Shown here one piece after another: positions 4,576 through 5,553 of a stretch of DNA of 5,553 nucleotides. Under the pieces are notes generated by a model. It saw only the letters and a program-made list of their open reading frames with translations, was not told the DNA's origin and made no database searches. Made by a program: the position numbers and the translations under genes. Positions within the stretch are counted from its first letter, which is position 1, and every line of letters starts with the position of its first letter. Origin of the DNA: an uncultured Collinsella sp. (GTDB lineage: Bacteria > Actinomycetota > Coriobacteriia > Coriobacteriales > Coriobacteriaceae); the NCBI GenBank assembly GCA_958419975.1, contig CATZIG010000134.1, forward strand, positions 1-5,553, in the 5' to 3' direction.

Positions 4576-5553
4576 TTATTCGCGCTGAAAGATTTTGACT
4601 AGCTTGGTGTCCTTTATTTCGTAAATAATGTCTGCGACGTTCTCGACCAGCCTCTTATCGTGGGAGACGAACACTATCGTTCCGGCATAGGCGCTCATCA
4701 TCTGCTCGAGGGCTTCGGCGCTCTTGATGTCCAGGTAATTTCCAGGCTCGTCCATGAGCAAGATGTTGTATCTGCCCAGCAGCATCTTCGCGAGCAGCAG
4801 CTTGATGACTTCGCCTCCCGAGAGAACGCCAACGTCCTTTGCCAGGTCACGCGGTCCGATTCCCATAGAGGCGAGGATGCTTCGGATTTCGGTCATGCTG
4901 TACTCGCAACCATCCTGCATGAACGAGATCGCAGACTGACGGGCGTCGAACTTGTAGCCTGTTTGCTCGAAGTAACCGATCTCTGCCTTGGGAGAGATGT
5001 TGATACCGTCGGCGCGTCGAGCGATTGCCTTCAGCAGGCTGGTCTTTCCTGTACCGTTGCCACCGGTGATGGCCACTTTGGCACCGAGCGGTATCTCGAA
5101 TTTCGCGTGGTCATAGAGCATGCAGTTGCCGAAGCTCAAGTTGAAATCGTCTGCCGAGATGGGAAATTTACTATGCAGTTCCAGGGCCTTGCTCTGGCGG
5201 AACCGCACGGTGCGAATGCTGTCAGGGGCCTCAATCCCTTCGAGCGCTTCGAGGCGCTTCTCCATGTTCTTAGCCGCCTGGTACATCCTCTTCTGTTTGG
5301 TGCCGGTTGCTTTCTGATGTCCCAATCGACCTGCATTCTCGTTGCTTTTCTTTGCGCCCTTCTGCTTGGCGTCGACCTGCCGTGCTTTTTTCCGTTGTTT
5401 TTCGATGGCGGCTTCAAGGCGCTCGCGCTCGCGCATCGCCTCTTCGTATCGAGCCGCCTGAACTTTGCGCTCTTCTTCTTTCTGTCGCAGATAGTCGGAG
5501 TAGTCACCCCAGAATTCGGAAATACCACCGTCTTTGAGCTCCCAGATCTTGTC
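4576..5553 (-). CDS. ABC-F family ATPase, ribosomal-protection (antibiotic-resistance) like, C-terminal part
   Basis: The last 325 residues of an ABC-F protein; the frame stays open to the window edge, so the start and first ABC domain are outside. ABC-F proteins have no membrane part and bind the ribosomal E site; the resistance members displace drugs from the peptidyl-transferase centre. The fragment opens with the end of ABC1 (DKIWELKDGGISEFWGDYSDY). Next comes a long charged coiled-coil linker (about 17-115) with a basic tip (KQKGAKKSNENAGRLGHQK). ABC2 follows: Walker A GGNGTGKT (164-171), signature LSGGE (244-248), Walker B ILLMDEP (264-270) and switch His298 in VSHD. The long linker and the WELKDG..SEFWGDYSDYL start recall Lsa/Msr/Vga-type proteins rather than EttA, but I cannot name the class or drug. 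The usual DEPTNHLD reads DEPGNYLD. Base composition looks less G+C-rich than guaA (29 of 60 in 4621-4680 against 43 of 60 in 3421-3480), possibly from transfer. Confidence 0.9.
   Translation of the reverse strand, partial: DKIWELKDGGISEFWGDYSDYLRQKEEERKVQAARYEEAMRERERLEAAIEKQRKKARQVDAKQKGAKKSNENAGRLGHQKATGTKQKRMYQAAKNMEKRLEALEGIEAPDSIRTVRFRQSKALELHSKFPISADDFNLSFGNCMLYDHAKFEIPLGAKVAITGGNGTGKTSLLKAIARRADGINISPKAEIGYFEQTGYKFDARQSAISFMQDGCEYSMTEIRSILASMGIGPRDLAKDVGVLSGGEVIKLLLAKMLLGRYNILLMDEPGNYLDIKSAEALEQMMSAYAGTIVFVSHDKRLVENVADIIYEIKDTKLVKIFQRE

Overview
This 5.5 kb window is chromosomal DNA from a GC-rich, probably gut-dwelling Gram-positive bacterium. My best guess is a Coriobacteriia member such as Collinsella, inferred from G+C-rich codon use, the GuaA sequence type and the mix of housekeeping genes. 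No 16S or other marker is present, so this is an inference. The region is mostly ordinary chromosome. No transposase, integrase, tRNA, rRNA or CRISPR array is visible.

Layout. (1) Positions 2-774, plus strand: the 3' end of ychF (Obg-family ATPase/GTPase, TGS domain), followed 11 bp later by a small DUF1648-like membrane protein, probably one operon. (2) Positions 784-1468: two small divergent genes, a 129-aa minus-strand protein that resembles a catalytically dead fragment of a HAD phosphatase, and a 72-aa plus-strand XRE-type helix-turn-helix regulator. A perfect 24-bp palindrome lies between them and contains overlapping, oppositely oriented -10-like boxes. This is the least explained and most interesting part. 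(3) Positions 1491-2504, minus strand: a complete type I-like L-asparaginase, convergent with the regulator. (4) Positions 2505-2771: a divergent intergenic region with the asparaginase promoter, an imperfect inverted repeat that shares its half-site with the 24-bp palindrome, and a structured guaA leader. (5) Positions 2772-4370, plus strand: complete guaA (GMP synthase). (6) Positions 4371-4575: 205 bp without a credible gene, ending in a strong, probably bidirectional terminator. (7) Positions 4576-5553, minus strand: the C-terminal part of an ABC-F protein of the antibiotic-resistance-like type (interdomain linker plus second ABC domain). It is less G+C-rich than guaA where sampled and has an altered Walker B/D-loop motif.

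How they fit together. Asparaginase and GuaA both belong to amide-nitrogen metabolism (one releases ammonia from asparagine, the other uses glutamine amide nitrogen to make GMP), but they are divergent and nothing shows they are co-regulated. The XRE regulator probably controls itself and its divergent partner. The shared half-site raises the testable possibility that it also acts at the asparaginase/guaA intergenic region. The ABC-F gene is independent of its neighbours.
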